Origin: Streptomyces sp. RKAG293
Lineage (GTDB): Bacteria > Actinomycetota > Actinomycetes > Streptomycetales > Streptomycetaceae
DNA: 64,000 nucleotides
Assembly: GCF_023701745.1 (NCBI RefSeq)
Contig: NZ_JAJOZB010000001.1
Coordinates: 7,053,001 to 7,117,000 of the forward strand
Direction of reading: 5' to 3'
Position numbers and translations under genes: made by a program. Shown here one piece after another: positions 7,027 through 15,271 of this stretch (positions are counted from its first letter, which is position 1; each line of letters opens with the position of its first letter). The notes beneath the pieces were generated by a model. That model was not told where the DNA came from. It made no database searches and saw only the letters and a program-made list of their open reading frames with translations.

Positions 7027-8463
7027 GTGGGAGTCCGCACCGTATGCACCTCAGTCCTCGTCGCCGCGCTGACCGCCGTCGTCGCCGTCACCATCCGGTC
7101 AGGAGGTTCCGAGGCACACCCGCGCCACCTTCTGTACTGGTACGCGGCGGCCTGGGTGCTGTTCGCCGGAGCCGTATGGGCGGTCCGCAAGGTGCCCGTT
7201 CGCGCCGCGGTGGTCCTGGTGCTCGCCGGCAGCGCCGCGCTGTCGCTCGCCGCGCTGAGCGGGCCGCCGCGCACCAGCAGCGACATGTACCGCTACGCCT
7301 GGGACGGCCGGGTGCAGGCCGCGGGCATCTCCCCGTACGCCCATCCGCCCGCCGCGCCGGAACTGGCCGGGCTGCGCGACAGCTGGCTCTTCCCGCCGGG
7401 CCCCGACTGCTCCTTCCCCGACCTGAGTACGGCGGGTGCGGACTGCACCCGCATCAACCGCCCGGCGGTGAACACCATCTACCCGCCGGTGGCGGAGGGC
7501 TGGTTCCTCGCCGTCCACGCGCTGTCGCCCGACGGCGCCCGCCACAAGCCGACCCAGATCGCGGGCGCGCTGCTGGCCGTCGGGACCAGCGCCGCCCTGC
7601 TCCTCGTCCTGCGGCGGCGCGGTGATCCACGGCGCGCGGCGCTGTGGGCCTGGTGTCCCGCGGTGTCCTTCGCCGCCGTCAACGACGCGCACGTCGACAC
7701 GCTCGGCGTGCTGCTGACCGTGCTCGCGCTCGGAACGTCCGTCCTGCCGCGCCGCGGCGCGCTGCTCGGCGCGGCCATCGCCGTCAAGCTGCTGCCCGCG
7801 GTCGTCCTGCCGGGCGCCCTCGCCCGCCGGGGCCCCCGCGACGCCGCGCGCGTCCTGCTGCCCGCCGTTCTGGTGATCGCGCTCGCCTATCTGCCGTACA
7901 TCCTGACCTCCGGCTTCGGCGTCCTCGGCTATCTGCCCGGCTATCTGCAGGAGGAAGGGTACGAATCAGGCAGCGTCCGGCGGTTCGCGCTGCTGCGGCT
8001 GTTCCTGCCGGACGGCGTCGCCGCCCCGGTCGCGGTGGTACTGATCGCGCTGACGGCCCTCTACGTCATGCGCCGGGGCGACCAGGACCGGCCGTGGAGC
8101 GGCGCGCTGCTCGTCACCGGCACCGCGCTGCTCCTGACCTCGCCCTCCTACTACTGGTACGCCCTGCTGGTGGTCGCGCTGGTCGCGCTCGACGGCCGCT
8201 GGGAGTGGCTCGCCGTCCCCCTCGCGGGCACCGTGCTCTACATCGGCAACGCGATGGGCGCGCACGGCAGTTGGCTCCAGTCCTGGTCCTACGGGACGGC
8301 GGCCGTGACGGTGCTGGCCGGGGCGGCGCTGCGGGCCCGCGCGGCGGGGCGGGGGAGCGGGCGCCGGGCACCGGCCGTGCCGGAGCAGGCCGGGGCGGAT
8401 GCGATCGGGGCGGAGTCGGCCTCGGCCGGCGCGGGTGCCGGCGCGGGGGTCACTCCCCGGTGA
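7027..8463 (+). CDS. GT87-type polyprenol-linked glycosyltransferase, membrane
   Basis: A 478-residue polytopic membrane protein of the GT87 / mannosyltransferase type with about ten to twelve helices. The extracytoplasmic loop after the second helix pair carries SSDMYRYAWDGRVQAAGISP, the conserved acidic catalytic loop of GT-C enzymes. Later blocks include AVKLLPAVVLPGAL and LLTSPSYYWYALLVVAL. Start GTG 7027 is chosen from the onset of the first helix; the ribosome binding site is weak. Polyprenol-phosphate-sugar donors are usual for the fold, which fits the GT2 enzyme at 1924 as donor maker. Its stop overlaps the convergent DinB gene by 14 bases. Confidence 0.85.
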   Translation: MGVRTVCTSVLVAALTAVVAVTIRSGGSEAHPRHLLYWYAAAWVLFAGAVWAVRKVPVRAAVVLVLAGSAALSLAALSGPPRTSSDMYRYAWDGRVQAAGISPYAHPPAAPELAGLRDSWLFPPGPDCSFPDLSTAGADCTRINRPAVNTIYPPVAEGWFLAVHALSPDGARHKPTQIAGALLAVGTSAALLLVLRRRGDPRRAALWAWCPAVSFAAVNDAHVDTLGVLLTVLALGTSVLPRRGALLGAAIAVKLLPAVVLPGALARRGPRDAARVLLPAVLVIALAYLPYILTSGFGVLGYLPGYLQEEGYESGSVRRFALLRLFLPDGVAAPVAVVLIALTALYVMRRGDQDRPWSGALLVTGTALLLTSPSYYWYALLVVALVALDGRWEWLAVPLAGTVLYIGNAMGAHGSWLQSWSYGTAAVTVLAGAALRARAAGRGSGRRAPAVPEQAGADAIGAESASAGAGAGAGVTPR

Positions 8464-8980
8464 CGCCGTCCGTCAGTTCGCGCAGGAGGTCGGCGTGGCC
8501 GTTGTGCCGCGCGTACTCCTCGATCATGTGGACGTAGACCCACCGCAGATCGATCGGTTCACCGCGGCGCGGGTGGGCGAACGTCTCGTCGAGCGAGCGT
8601 CCCGCGGCGGCCCGGTCCGCGAGTTCGCACTCCGTGGCGAACACCGCGAAGTCGGCCTCGGCGGCGGCGCCGTCGGCGCGGTCGAAGTCACCGTCCGGAT
8701 CGTCGTCGGGACAGTAGAGGTCGCCGACGTCCGACTGGCCGTCGAAATTCGTCCGGAACCACCAGCGTTCCACTTCCGCCATGTGCCGTACGAGCCCGAG
8801 CAGCGACAGCGCCGACGGCTTCGCCGGGCGCAGCGCCAGCTGCTCGCCGGTGAGCCCGGCGCACTTCGTGAGGAGGGTCGCGCGGTGATAGGTGAGCCAG
8901 CTCTCCAGCGAGGCGCGCTCATCGGCGACCATGGGGGGATCGGTACGCGGTACTTCGGGTGCGGTCCAAGTCATCCGCAC
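8450..8980 (-). CDS. DinB-like DUF664 protein
   Basis: A 176-residue four-helix-bundle protein of the DinB/DUF664 superfamily. Recognisable blocks are LLGLVRHMAEVERWWFR, WVYVHMIEEYARHNGHADLLRE and a C-terminal LTDGVTGE. The His residues in HMAE and HMIEEYARHNGH form the expected divalent metal site. Members include thiol-dependent S-transferases acting with mycothiol, but this one cannot be assigned to a substrate. Start is GTG 8980, with an alternative ATG at 8974. Its 3' end overlaps the end of the GT87-type gene on the other strand. Confidence 0.88.
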   Translation of the reverse strand: MRMTWTAPEVPRTDPPMVADERASLESWLTYHRATLLTKCAGLTGEQLALRPAKPSALSLLGLVRHMAEVERWWFRTNFDGQSDVGDLYCPDDDPDGDFDRADGAAAEADFAVFATECELADRAAAGRSLDETFAHPRRGEPIDLRWVYVHMIEEYARHNGHADLLRELTDGVTGE

Positions 8981-9065
8981 ATGATGACGGCGGGAGGTGG
9001 CGTCCGCACCCCGTTATCGCTCCTTGACCTGCTCGGAGGGGGTCGGACCCGGTTCTCGGCGTTAT

Positions 9066-9079
9066 CCTCCGCGCGGAGG
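9066..9079. promoter_or_regulatory. Palindrome covering a Shine-Dalgarno
   Basis: CCTCCGCGCGGAGG is a perfect 14-base palindrome whose right half is the GGAGG ribosome binding site of the HAD gene at 9085. Pairing in the RNA could hide the site, or the DNA could be an operator. Neither is shown. Confidence 0.4.
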
Positions 9080-9084
9080 TAAAA

Positions 9085-9582
9085 GTGAACGATGAACTAA
9101 ATCCGAGCCGTCCGCTGGCGGTCTTCGACCTGGACGGCACCCTCTGCGACACCAGGCACCGGCTGATCCACCTGGAGCGGCAGCCGAAGGACTGGGCCGC
9201 CTTCTTCGCGGCCGCGGTGGACGACCCGCCGCTGAAGGAGGGCGTGGCACTGGCGCTGGCAACCGCCGTCGCATGCGACATCGAGTACGTCACCGGCCGG
9301 CCGGAACGCTGCCGCCGCGACACGGCGGCCTGGCTCGAACGCCATGGGCTGCCGCCGGGCCGGGTGTGGATGCGGACCGACAACGACCGCAGGCCGGCCC
9401 GCGTCACCAAGCTGGAACTCCTGCGGCGGCTGGCGCGCAAGGGCGAGATCCGCCTCGTCGTCGACGACGACAAGCAGGTCTGCGACGCCTACAAGGGCGC
9501 CGGATTCACCGTACGACGGGCCCGCTGGATGGAATCCGCGCCCCTGCTGGAGCAGGCCCAGGACGGCGAAGGTCGCACCTGA
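9085..9582 (+). CDS. HAD-superfamily phosphatase, PNKP-phosphatase-like
   Basis: A 165-residue HAD protein. Motif I is AVFDLDGTLCDTRHR at residues 11-25, with Asp nucleophile and Asp+2. A Thr-containing motif II is in IEYVTGRPERCRRDTAAWL, and a terminal acidic motif is IRLVVDDDKQVCDAY. The arrangement DGTLCDTRHR followed by TGRPERCR resembles the phosphatase half of polynucleotide kinase-phosphatase proteins. No kinase domain is present, so a 3'-phosphatase role is only a possibility. Start GTG 9085 follows GGAGGTAAAA. Its end runs into a 23-bp tandem repeat. Confidence 0.8.
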   Translation: MNDELNPSRPLAVFDLDGTLCDTRHRLIHLERQPKDWAAFFAAAVDDPPLKEGVALALATAVACDIEYVTGRPERCRRDTAAWLERHGLPPGRVWMRTDNDRRPARVTKLELLRRLARKGEIRLVVDDDKQVCDAYKGAGFTVRRARWMESAPLLEQAQDGEGRT

Positions 9583-9665
9583 CGCGGAGCAGTGGGCGCA
9601 CCTGACGCGGCGCACCGGGCGCACCTGAGGCGCAGCAGCGGGCGTACCCGACGCAGTCGGCCGCG
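9574..9665 (+). repeat. Four 23-bp tandem repeats
   Basis: Degenerate units begin at 9574, 9597, 9620 and 9643, each starting CGCACCTGACG or a close variant. The first unit overlaps the last codons of the HAD gene; the others lie between it and the XRE regulator. No protein-coding potential or palindrome is obvious. Confidence 0.6.
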
Positions 9666-9758
9666 GGGGGCCGGACCGGCGCCTCCCCCCACCCCGCGGC
9701 CTTGCCTGCTCCTGACAGGGACAGGCTGCGAACGCGCGGGCGGGGGAGACTGATCCGT

Positions 9759-10715
9759 ATGGACACTCCCGCGGAACTCGGTGAATTCCTGCGCACCCGC
9801 CGCGCCCGGCTGCGGCCGGAGGACGTCGGACTGATCTCCTACGGCGCCCGGCGCCGGGTGCCGGGCCTGCGCCGCGAAGAGCTGTCGCAGCTCGCCGGCG
9901 TGAGCGTCGCGTACTACACCCGGCTGGAACAGGGCCAGAGCAACAACGCCTCCGAAGGGGTGCTCGACGCCCTCGCCGCCGCGCTGCGCCTCACCGAGGA
10001 CGAGCACACGCACCTGCGCAACCTGGCGCGCCCCGGCCGCACCAAACGCCGCCCGGCCGAGCGTCCCGACAGCGCCAGGCCGGGGACCCGGCAGCTGATC
10101 GCGGCCATGAGTGACGTGCCCGTCGTGGTCGTGGACCGGCGCTTCGAGGTGCTGGCGTGGAATCCGCTGGGGCACGCGCTGACCGCGGGGCACCTCGACG
10201 CGCGGAGCCCCGAGCGCCCCGCCGACCGCCCCAACCTGCAGCGGCTGCTCTTCCTCGACCCGCACACCCGCGAGCTGTACCCGCGCTGGGACGAGGAGGC
10301 CCGGCGCGCGGTCGCCTCGCTGCGGCTGGCCGCGGGACAGTACTCCGAGGACCGGCGGCTGGCCGAGCTGATCGGCGAATTGTCGATGAAGAGCCCCGAG
10401 TTCGCCGCCCTGTGGTCGCGCCATCCGGTGAACGGCTGCACCTTCGGTGCGAAGGCGTTCCACCACCCGACGATCGGACCGCTGGAGCTCTCCTTCGAGA
10501 TGCTGCAGGTCCCGGACGACTCGGGGCACCGGATGCTGATGTACAGCGCCGAGCCGGGCTCCTCCTCCGAGGCGGCGCTGCGCCTGCTCGGCACCGTCAC
10601 CCGAAGCGCCGTCACCCCGACCGCCGTCACCCGAACGGAGCAGCCGACCGCCCCCCGGGACCCGAAGGCCGCGATGCTGAACGCAGGGGGTGACAGTCGA
10701 CCGGAAAGCAGGTGA
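9759..10715 (+). CDS. XRE-family regulator with MmyB-like ligand domain
   Basis: A 318-residue regulator. The N-terminal helix-turn-helix spans residues 1-75 and contains RRVPGLRREELSQLAGVSVAYYTRLEQGQ, the hallmark of the large Streptomyces XRE/MmyB family. The C-terminal MmyB-like PAS-related domain covers about 110-285, with VVVVDRRFEVLAWNPLGHAL and LFLDPHTRELY. The start at ATG 9759 follows GGGGGAG ten bases upstream and matches the usual MDTPAELGEFLRTRR onset. Family members often control a neighbouring oxidoreductase gene; none is adjacent here, so the target is unknown. Confidence 0.92.
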   Translation: MDTPAELGEFLRTRRARLRPEDVGLISYGARRRVPGLRREELSQLAGVSVAYYTRLEQGQSNNASEGVLDALAAALRLTEDEHTHLRNLARPGRTKRRPAERPDSARPGTRQLIAAMSDVPVVVVDRRFEVLAWNPLGHALTAGHLDARSPERPADRPNLQRLLFLDPHTRELYPRWDEEARRAVASLRLAAGQYSEDRRLAELIGELSMKSPEFAALWSRHPVNGCTFGAKAFHHPTIGPLELSFEMLQVPDDSGHRMLMYSAEPGSSSEAALRLLGTVTRSAVTPTAVTRTEQPTAPRDPKAAMLNAGGDSRPESR

Positions 10716-10721
10716 CCCGCT

Positions 10722-10958
10722 GTGAGTCCCGACAAGTCGACGTCCAGCAGGAAGTCAGGCCGGGAGTGGCTCACGCCGGGCCGGATCGTGGTGGCCGTGC
10801 TGGCGGTGCTCGGCCTCGTGTTCATCTTCGAGAACACCCGGCAGGTCAAGATCCGGCTGATCATTCCCGAGGTGACGATGCCGCTGTGGCTCGCCTTCCT
10901 CGCGGTGGCCGTCATCGGCGGAATCTGCGGCGCCTACTTCTCCCGCCGCAAGAAGTGA
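10722..10958 (+). CDS. LapA-domain small membrane protein
   Basis: A 78-residue protein with two hydrophobic segments (about 22-40 and 50-70) and the LapA/DUF1049 signature FIFENTRQVKIRLI followed by PLWLAFLAVAVIGGICGAYF. A basic tail, SRRKK, ends it. Starting at GTG 10722, six bases after the regulator stop, it may be co-transcribed with the XRE gene. LapA-like proteins are linked to envelope lipopolysaccharide assembly in proteobacteria; the role in actinobacteria is unknown. Confidence 0.85.
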   Translation: MSPDKSTSSRKSGREWLTPGRIVVAVLAVLGLVFIFENTRQVKIRLIIPEVTMPLWLAFLAVAVIGGICGAYFSRRKK

Positions 10959-11021
10959 CGCGGGGGTCGGGGTCGGTACCGGCTCAGGCTCACCGGGGAC
11001 CGGCTCGGACCGGGGACCGGC

Positions 11022-11522
11022 TCAGGCGCCGTCGGCCGGCGTGCGCCCCTGGAGCTCCCTGCCCAGGCACACGCTGAGCTCCTCGTACCGGTAGAGCCCG
11101 AACTTCGTCACCGGGGTGTAGCCGCACGACTCGTACAGCGCGATGGCCTCCGGCTGCTTCGTGCCGGTCTCCAGGACCATCCGGGACCGCCCGGCCGCCG
11201 CCGCGCTCGTCTCCAGCTCGGCGAGTATCCGCCGCGCCAGCCCCCGGCCCCGCGCCTCGTCCACCACGTACATCCGCTTGAGCTCGGCGTCGCCGTCCGA
11301 GTGCCCTTCCGGCGACTCGTCCTGCGCCCGCCAGCCGCCGCTGGCGACCGGCTCCCCGTCCACGTACCCCACCAGGTACAGGCCCCGGGGCGGGTCGAAC
11401 TGGGCGGCGTCCATCGGGGTCAGATCGCCGTCGCCGTACCGCTCGACGTACTCCAGCTGCACCCGGTCGTTGAGCTTGACCGCGTCGGGGTGGTCGTAGC
11501 GCCTGATTCGAATCTCCACCAC
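11022..11522 (-). CDS. GNAT-family N-acetyltransferase
   Basis: A 166-residue GNAT enzyme. The acetyl-CoA binding motif A is LKRMYVVDEARGRGLARRIL near residues 84-103. The preceding strand is GDAELKRM and the later motif B is GTKQPEAIALYESCGYTP. The start at 11522 gives the family-typical MVEIRIRRYDHPD beginning. The acceptor is unknown. It is convergent with nothing and is divergent from the exonuclease gene at 11653. Confidence 0.9.
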   Translation of the reverse strand: MVEIRIRRYDHPDAVKLNDRVQLEYVERYGDGDLTPMDAAQFDPPRGLYLVGYVDGEPVASGGWRAQDESPEGHSDGDAELKRMYVVDEARGRGLARRILAELETSAAAAGRSRMVLETGTKQPEAIALYESCGYTPVTKFGLYRYEELSVCLGRELQGRTPADGA

Positions 11523-11652
11523 GGCATCGTACGTGCGTACGCCCGCGGGCCCGCTCCCGTGCCCGCTCCCGTGCCCGCCCCTGTGCCGGATCCGCGCACG
11601 TCACGGTCGCGTAGGCTGCCCTGCGCCGATAGCCGCAATACGGGAGCATGCT

Positions 11653-12450
11653 GTGCTGACTGTGACGACCGTGAATGTCAACGGGCTCCGCGCCGCCGCC
11701 AAGAAGGGGTTCCTGCCCTGGCTGGCGGCCACCACCGCCGACGTGGTCTGTCTGCAGGAAGTACGTGCCGAGGCCGATCAGCTCCCGGACGAGGTCCGCG
11801 AGCCGGACGGCTGGTCCGCCTTCCACGCCCCGGCCGCCGCCAAGGGCCGCGCCGGCGTCTCGATCTACAGCCGCAGCGAGCCCACCCGCGTCCAGATCGG
11901 ATTCGGCTCCGCCGAGTTCGACAGCTCCGGCCGCTACCTCGAGATCGATCTTCCGGGGGTCACCGTCGCCAGCCTCTATCTGCCCTCCGGTGAGGTCGGC
12001 ACCGAGCGCCAGACGGAGAAGGAGCGGTTCATGGCCGAGTTCTTCGTCCATCTCTCGGAACTCCGCATCCGCGCCGCCGCCGAAGGCCGGGAGGTGCTCG
12101 TCTGCGGCGACTGGAACATCGCCCACCGCGAGGCGGACCTCAAGAACTGGAAGACCAACCGGAAGAGCGCCGGCTTCCTCCCCGAGGAACGCGCCTGGCT
12201 CAGCAAGGTCTTCGAGCAGGGCGGCTACACCGACGTGGTCCGCCGGCTGCACCCCGAGGCGACCGGCCCCTACTCCTGGTGGTCCTACCGCGGCCGGGCC
12301 TTCGACAACGACGCGGGCTGGCGGATCGACTACCACGTCTCCACGGCAGGCCTCGCGGAGAAGGCCACGTCAGCCGTGGTGGAGCGGGCCGAGACGCACC
12401 CCGAGCGCTGGAGCGATCATGCGCCCGTGACGGTGGTCTTCGACCACTGA
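11653..12450 (+). CDS. xth: Exodeoxyribonuclease III
   Basis: A 265-residue Xth-type AP endonuclease / 3'-5' exonuclease of the endonuclease-exonuclease-phosphatase fold. The Asn of VTTVNVNGLRAA, the metal-binding Glu of VCLQEVRAEA, the CGDWNIAH Asp/Asn pair and the terminal SDHAPVTVVF His are all present. Its length is normal. The GTG start at 11653 was chosen because it gives the family N-terminus VLTVTTVNVNG; the upstream frame is not conserved. It acts in base excision repair. It is followed on the opposite strand by a DNA ligase and then a LigD-type polymerase, forming a repair neighbourhood. Confidence 0.93.
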   Translation: MLTVTTVNVNGLRAAAKKGFLPWLAATTADVVCLQEVRAEADQLPDEVREPDGWSAFHAPAAAKGRAGVSIYSRSEPTRVQIGFGSAEFDSSGRYLEIDLPGVTVASLYLPSGEVGTERQTEKERFMAEFFVHLSELRIRAAAEGREVLVCGDWNIAHREADLKNWKTNRKSAGFLPEERAWLSKVFEQGGYTDVVRRLHPEATGPYSWWSYRGRAFDNDAGWRIDYHVSTAGLAEKATSAVVERAETHPERWSDHAPVTVVFDH

Positions 12451-12452
12451 GC

Positions 12453-12488
12453 GGCCTGCCGGGCCTGCCGGGCCTGCCGGGCCTACCG
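12453..12488 (+). repeat. Nine-bp tandem repeat between convergent genes
   Basis: Four units of GGCCTGCCG (the last altered) fill the gap between the exonuclease and ligase stop codons. This may be slippage in GC-rich DNA; a weak stem is possible but no clear terminator is seen. Confidence 0.55.
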
Positions 12489-12490
12489 GG

Positions 12491-13558
12491 TCAGCCGGTG
12501 GAGGCCAGGACGCTCGCGAGGTCGTAGCGGACCGGCTCGTCGAGCTGGGCGTACGTACAGCTGTCCGGGTCACGGTCCGGACGCCAGCGGCGGAACTGGG
12601 TCGTGTGCCGGAAGCGGTCGCCCTGCATGTGGTCGTAGGCGACCTCGCACACCCGCTCGGGCCGCAGCGGCGTCCACTCCAGGTTCTTGGCTCCGCTCCA
12701 CCGGCTGGGAGCTCCCGGCATCCGGTCGGTCGCGTGCGCCTCCTGGTCCTTCCACGCCGCCCAGGGGTGCTCGTCCGGTTCCGCCATGCGCAGCGGGGCC
12801 AGCTCCGCCATCAGCTCCTCGCGGCGGCGCATGGGGAAGGACGCGCACGCGCCCACGTGCTGCAGCCGGCCGTCCGCGTCGTACAGCCCGAGCAGGAGAG
12901 AGCCGATGACGGGCCCGCTCTTGTGCTCGCGGTACCCGGCCAGGACGCAGTCGGCGGTGCGCTCGTGCTTGACCTTCACCATCAGCCGCTGGTCGGGGCG
13001 GTAGAGCAGCTCCGGCGACTTGGCCACGATGCCGTCGAGGCCGGCGCCCTCGAAGCGGCTGAACCACTCCTCGGCCACTGCCAGGTCCATCGTCACCGGG
13101 GCGACGTGCACGGGCGCGGTGACCCCCGCCAGTGCCTCTTCGAGGGCGGTACGGCGCTCCCGCAGCGGGGTGTCCAGCAGCGCGGCGTCGCCGAGGGCGA
13201 GCAGGTCGAAGGCGACGAAGGAGGCGGGCGTGCGCTCGGCGAGCAGCCGGATCCGCGACTCGGCGGGATGGATGCGCTCCTGCAGGGCGTCGAAGTCCAG
13301 CCGGTCGCCGGAGACGATGATGATCTCGCCGTCCACGACGCAGCGGTCCGGCAGCTGCTCCAGCAGCACGCTCGCCAGCTCGGGGAAGTACCGGGTGAGC
13401 GGTTTTCCGTTGCGGCTGCCGATCACGATCTCGGGACCGTCGCGGTGCACGATAGCGCGGAATCCGTCCCACTTGGCCTCGTACTGCATCCCGGCCGGAA
13501 TGCGCGCTGCCGCCTTGGCCAGCATCGGCTTGACCGGCGGCATCACGGGAAGCTCCAT
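12491..13558 (-). CDS. ATP-dependent DNA ligase (LigD ligase-domain type)
   Basis: A 355-residue ligase consisting of a nucleotidyltransferase domain and an OB-fold. The adenylated Lys is at about residue 29 in YEAKWDGFRAIV. Further motifs are CVVDGEIIIV (III), LDGIVAKSPELLY (IV) and VKVKHERTADCVLAGY (V). The C-terminal OB region includes CEVAYDHMQGDRFRH. The ORF extends far upstream, but ATG 13558 with MELPVMPPVKPMLA is the family start. It is divergent from the polymerase gene at 13652. In many bacteria these activities are fused in LigD with a nuclease domain; here they are separate genes. It likely serves non-homologous end joining or single-strand repair. Confidence 0.92.
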   Translation of the reverse strand: MELPVMPPVKPMLAKAAARIPAGMQYEAKWDGFRAIVHRDGPEIVIGSRNGKPLTRYFPELASVLLEQLPDRCVVDGEIIIVSGDRLDFDALQERIHPAESRIRLLAERTPASFVAFDLLALGDAALLDTPLRERRTALEEALAGVTAPVHVAPVTMDLAVAEEWFSRFEGAGLDGIVAKSPELLYRPDQRLMVKVKHERTADCVLAGYREHKSGPVIGSLLLGLYDADGRLQHVGACASFPMRRREELMAELAPLRMAEPDEHPWAAWKDQEAHATDRMPGAPSRWSGAKNLEWTPLRPERVCEVAYDHMQGDRFRHTTQFRRWRPDRDPDSCTYAQLDEPVRYDLASVLASTG

Positions 13559-13651
13559 GGTCCGAGTGTGCGGCCGCCCGCGCCCCGGCGCCTCTCGCGG
13601 AGCGGCACGGCCCCGGAGGCGCGCGCCCGGAAGCGGTCCTAGCGTGGAGGC

Positions 13652-14656
13652 ATGGCAGAAGCGCTGGAGCTGCGGATCGGCGAGCGGACGGTGCGGCTGA
13701 CGCACCCGGACAAGGTGTACTTCCCCGAGCGGAACCTCACCAAGTTGGACCTGGCCAACTACTACCTGGCCGTCGGCGAGGGCGCCCTGCGGGCGCTGCG
13801 CGACCGCCCGACGACGCTGCAGCGCTTCCCCGAGGGCATCGCCGGGGAGTCGTTCTTCCAGAAGCGCGCCCCGAAGGACCTCCCGGACTGGACCCCGACG
13901 GCCCGTATCGCCTTCCCCAGCGGGCGCTTCGCCGACGAGACCTGCCCGACCGAGGTCGGCGCACTGCTCTGGGCCGCCAACCGCGGCTGTCTGACCTTCC
14001 ACCCGTGGCCGGTGCGCCGCACGGACACCGACCACCCCGACGAACTGCGCATCGACCTCGACCCGCAGCCCGGCACCGACTACGCCGACGCGGTGCGCGC
14101 CGCGCACGGGCTCCGCGATGTGCTGGAGGGGCTGGGCCTGCGCGGCTGGCCCAAGACCTCCGGTGGGCGCGGCATGCACGTCTTCATCCCGATCGCGCCC
14201 CGGTGGACCTTCGTAGAGGTCCGCCGGGCGACCATCGCCATCGCGCGCGAACTGGAGCGCCGGATGCCCGAGCAGGTCACCACCGCGTGGTGGAAGGAGG
14301 AGCGCGGCGAGAAGATCTTCGTCGACTACAACCAGATGGCCCGCGACCGCACGATCGCCTCCGCCTACTCCGTCCGCCCCTTCCCGCACGCACCGGTCTC
14401 CGCGCCACTGCTCTGGGACGAGCTGGACAGCGCCGTGCCACGGGACTTCGACCTCGTCTCGATGCCGGCCCGCTACGCGGAGGTCGGTGACCTCCACGCG
14501 GACATGGACGACCACGCCTTCGACATCACCCCCGCCCTGGACCTCGCCGCCCGCGACGAACGCGACCACGGCGCGGGCGACCTCCCCTACCCGCCCGAAC
14601 ACCCGAAAATGGCCGGCGAACCGAAACGGGTACAGCCGAGCCGCGCCAAGCACTGA
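13652..14656 (+). CDS. LigD-type DNA polymerase/primase domain protein
   Basis: A 334-residue stand-alone polymerase of the archaeo-eukaryotic primase superfamily, as found in LigD. Motif I is LRIDLDPQPGTDYADAV with the paired metal-binding Asp residues. Motif II contains KTSGGRGMHVFIPI and motif III contains DYNQMARDRTIASAYSVRP. Length and the N-terminal VRLTHPDKVYFPE are typical. GTGGAGG lies just before ATG 13652. With the divergent ligase it forms a split end-joining pair. Ku and the LigD phosphoesterase are not in this window. Confidence 0.93.
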   Translation: MAEALELRIGERTVRLTHPDKVYFPERNLTKLDLANYYLAVGEGALRALRDRPTTLQRFPEGIAGESFFQKRAPKDLPDWTPTARIAFPSGRFADETCPTEVGALLWAANRGCLTFHPWPVRRTDTDHPDELRIDLDPQPGTDYADAVRAAHGLRDVLEGLGLRGWPKTSGGRGMHVFIPIAPRWTFVEVRRATIAIARELERRMPEQVTTAWWKEERGEKIFVDYNQMARDRTIASAYSVRPFPHAPVSAPLLWDELDSAVPRDFDLVSMPARYAEVGDLHADMDDHAFDITPALDLAARDERDHGAGDLPYPPEHPKMAGEPKRVQPSRAKH

Positions 14657-14676
14657 GCGGCACGCAGGAACCGCGC

Positions 14677-15156
14677 TCAGTCGTGGTCGTACACCGTCAC
14701 CGCGACCGCGCGGTCCGCGAGCCGCGCCTGGACCAGCGGTTCTATCCGCTCCCAGCGCCCGCCCGCCAGCCCGCAGCCGATCCGCGGCATATGGACCGAA
14801 GCTCCGAGCCCGGCCGCCTCGCCGGCGAGTCTCTCCAGCGCCGCGTCGATGGCCTCGTAGCGCACCGGGACGCCCTTGCTGCCGGTGCGCATCCCGCGCT
14901 GGCCCACCATGTTGGCGACCCACACCAGCCGGTCGACCCGCACCATCTGCACGGCTCCGAGCCCGAAGTCGTTGGCCGCGCGCTCACGGTGCCAGCGCCG
15001 GTACTGGCGCTCCGGCTCCGGCCAGCGCCGTGAGACGGCCAGCACGAAGCCCTTGCCCCAGCCGCCCAGGTCGTTGCAGACATGCGCGATCACCTTGGGC
15101 CCCTTGCCCAGCGGCGTTGTCGCGTCTCCCCGTACGTACTCGATCCCCGTCCCCAT
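14677..15156 (-). CDS. Macrodomain (Poa1p-like ADP-ribose hydrolase) protein
   Basis: A 159-residue single macrodomain. The ADP-ribose binding start is IEYVRGDATTP, followed by VIAHVCNDLGGWGKGFVLAVS and the C-terminal phosphate loop MPRIGCGLAGGRWERI. This arrangement matches the Poa1p/TARG1-like group that removes ADP-ribose or its phosphate. ATG 15156 is used; upstream GTG and TTG codons (to 15186) remain in frame and could extend it by ten residues. Its 3' end faces the polymerase gene at 20 bases, placing it in the DNA-repair neighbourhood. A role in reversing nucleic-acid ADP-ribosylation is inference. Confidence 0.85.
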   Translation of the reverse strand: MGTGIEYVRGDATTPLGKGPKVIAHVCNDLGGWGKGFVLAVSRRWPEPERQYRRWHRERAANDFGLGAVQMVRVDRLVWVANMVGQRGMRTGSKGVPVRYEAIDAALERLAGEAAGLGASVHMPRIGCGLAGGRWERIEPLVQARLADRAVAVTVYDHD

Positions 15157-15192
15157 ACCGATCACCGTAAGCGGTGCCTCTGACAACGAGCC

Positions 15193-15232
15193 GGCCCGGC
15201 GTCCGGACGAGGTTCCGTCCGGGCGCCGGGCC
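15193..15232. terminator. Strong hairpin terminator
   Basis: GGCCCGGCGTCCGGAC (15193-15208) pairs with GTCCGGGCGCCGGGCC (15217-15232) with one mismatch and an eight-base loop. It lies 40 bases beyond the subtilase stop, on the side where that gene ends, and just upstream of the macrodomain gene. There is no long U tract, as is common in this group. Confidence 0.75.
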
Positions 15233-15271
15233 GTTGTGTTCAGCTGTGGTGCTCCTTCGTGCGGGTCGGGG

